64,000 nucleotides of DNA. Origin: Flavobacterium cheongpyeongense (GTDB lineage Bacteria; Bacteroidota; Bacteroidia; Flavobacteriales; Flavobacteriaceae). Below are positions 63,006 through 64,000 of this stretch, one piece after another. Every line of letters starts with the position of its first letter. Positions within the stretch are counted from its first letter, which is position 1. The position numbers were made by a program, and so were the translations under genes. The notes under the pieces are model-generated. The model worked only from the letters and a program-made list of their open reading frames with translations, made no database searches and was not told the DNA's origin. The stretch spans positions 1-64,000 of the forward strand of contig NZ_QJHK01000008.1 of the NCBI RefSeq assembly GCF_003202435.1, given 5' to 3'.

Positions 63006-63507
63006 TTTCAAATTCAATATTAGAGTTTTTTGGTTCAACTAATTGCATCCATAATCCATCATTTCCGGAATCTGTTGTTTCTATTGGATTCTGAGCAGAT
63101 AACTTGTAAATCGTTTTATAACCACAGGCTCTTGAAACATATACATTTTGCCTGGTGTAATTAAATTTCATCTGATCAGTATTCGAGGGAGTTGTATTAT
63201 CTGAATTTAAAATAAAAGTAAAAGTAGTACTATCTGTATCTGTTTTTAAAGGAATTGCAATTGAATCACCACTTGTTAAATATTTTGTTTCATCAGTAGC
63301 ACTCTCGTTAAAAATAATACCATTTTCTTGATCTAAACCAATTACTTTTAATCTTGTAACATCTTTTTTAACAGATACATCCGTGATGTTATAAAAGCTA
63401 ATTATCAGTTTGGGAGTAGTTGGTGTATTGGCATCACAGATGTCATCTTTTTCACAGCTGGATAATCCAAAAGCAAAGACTAATAAAAAATAGAGAATTT
63501 TTTTCAT
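62977..63507 (-). CDS. DUF6452-like lipoprotein
   Basis: A 176-residue predicted lipoprotein with ILYFLLVFAFGLSSCEKD placing the acylated Cys at about residue 18. The mature domain has strands such as KLIISFYNITDVSVKKDVTR and VYVSRACGYKTIYKLSA, with a possible Cys pair. It matches the family I recall as DUF6452. It overlaps the next gene, DUF6048, by 29 bases, and lies 11 bases after the rlmD-like stop, so all three should be co-transcribed. Function unknown. Confidence 0.8.
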   Translation of the reverse strand: MKKILYFLLVFAFGLSSCEKDDICDANTPTTPKLIISFYNITDVSVKKDVTRLKVIGLDQENGIIFNESATDETKYLTSGDSIAIPLKTDTDSTTFTFILNSDNTTPSNTDQMKFNYTRQNVYVSRACGYKTIYKLSAQNPIETTDSGNDGLWMQLVEPKNSNIEFENETHVKVYF

Positions 63508-63518
63508 TTATAATTGTA

Positions 63519-64000
63519 TTATCGCAGTTCTAAAAGTACAACATTTTCGACATGATGTGTCTGTGGAAACATATCTACCGGTCTAACACGTGTTACTTTA
63601 TATTTTTCGTCCATTAAAGCCAAATCTCTTGCCTGTGTTGCTGAGTTACAGCTTACATACACTACTTTTTCAGGAGCAATTTTTAAAATTTGTTCAATAA
63701 CGTCTTTATGCATTCCGTCTCTCGGAGGATCGGTAATGATAACATCGGGTTTTCCATGCTGGGCAATAAACGCTTCGTTAAATACCACTTTCATGTCTCC
63801 AACAAAAAACTCACAATTGGTAATATTATTGCGTTCTGCATTTGCTTTAGCATCTAAAATAGCTTCGGGAACACTTTCTACACCAATTACTTTTTTTGCT
63901 TTTTTTGAAACAAATTGAGCAATAGTTCCGGTTCCGGTGTATAAATCATAAACCGTTTCGTTACCGGAAAGTCCTGCAAAATCACGTGTTATTTTGTACA
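63519..64000 (-). CDS. rlmD: 23S rRNA (uracil-1939-C5)-methyltransferase, RlmD-like, 3' part
   Basis: Only the C-terminal ~160 residues are in the window; the gene continues past base 64000. Motif I is VYDLYTGTGTIAQF, motif II VIGVESVPEAI, the release region is IITDPPRDGMHKD, and the catalytic Cys is in VVYVSCNSATQARDL, all as in TrmA/RlmD-family uracil-C5 methyltransferases. The end LKEVVLLEL is typical (here HVENVVLLELR). It is upstream of the DUF6452-DUF6048 pair and transcribed with them. Confidence 0.9.
   Translation of the reverse strand, partial: YKITRDFAGLSGNETVYDLYTGTGTIAQFVSKKAKKVIGVESVPEAILDAKANAERNNITNCEFFVGDMKVVFNEAFIAQHGKPDVIITDPPRDGMHKDVIEQILKIAPEKVVYVSCNSATQARDLALMDEKYKVTRVRPVDMFPQTHHVENVVLLELR

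Noticed and set aside
1..64000. tRNA, rRNA, CRISPR arrays or complete insertion sequences
   Set aside because: None was recognised on reading both strands; no regular spaced repeats or transposase gene was seen.

Overview
The window is a gene-dense, low-GC chromosomal segment from a member of the Bacteroidota, most likely the genus Flavobacterium or a close relative. This rests on several signs: a type IX secretion sorting domain, TonB-dependent receptors with carboxypeptidase-like N-terminal domains, flavobacterial small proteins (families I recall as DUF6048, DUF6452, DUF6146, DUF6787 and DUF6095), an OmpA protein with thrombospondin type-3 repeats, and promoter-like sequences of the Bacteroidetes form TTTG-N20ish-TAnnTTTG. 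No rRNA, tRNA, CRISPR array or intact insertion sequence was seen. Gene functions are assigned from protein motifs read by eye; no database search was run.

Layout. 0-4 kb: an ECF-like sigma factor with a small downstream ORF, a TPR protein, an endonuclease III without its Fe-S cysteines, and a Bcp peroxiredoxin. 4-13 kb: the topoisomerase IV genes parE and parC, which lie in the same direction but are separated by a tiny membrane ORF and a three-gene, translationally coupled cassette (AAA ATPase, stand-alone TOPRIM protein, DUF262 protein). The cassette looks like an acquired anti-phage or DNA-processing system and is the strongest candidate for an undescribed system here. 13-24 kb: nicotinate phosphoribosyltransferase, a transglutaminase/flavin reductase pair, an unrecognised 485-residue protein, an MBL-fold hydrolase, and an operon-like run of BatA-type protein, metal-site-defective dihydroorotase homologue, DUF4870 protein and serine esterase. 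24-36 kb: lactonase, RNA helicase, TIGR02757 protein, a polytopic membrane protein, LolD, OmpA/TSP3 protein, a decayed glycosidase gene and a T9SS-exported pectate-lyase-like enzyme.

36-46 kb: DUF937 protein, the serine pathway pair serC-serA, a LuxC-like acyl-CoA reductase, a 2[4Fe-4S] ferredoxin, a TonB-dependent receptor and YchF. 46-54 kb: TIGR02117 protein, lipoproteins, a YihY/BrkB pseudogene, an exonuclease paired with a cNMP/CBS/DUF294 protein, DinB-like and pentapeptide proteins, and MurQ. 54-64 kb: a membrane AraC-type regulator followed by an outer-membrane receptor, a ZIP transporter with a methyltransferase, an RlmL-like RNA methyltransferase, an Asp/Glu racemase, DUF6048/DUF6452 proteins and the 3' part of an rlmD-like gene cut by the window edge.

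Non-coding content is unusually informative: many strong intergenic hairpin terminators, two loci built from the same CAGT/TTTTCAGT words, two copies of an 80-base imperfect palindromic repeat, a composite hairpin repeat with a TTCG-loop stem, and a 161-bp element with 22-bp terminal inverted repeats that resembles a MITE.
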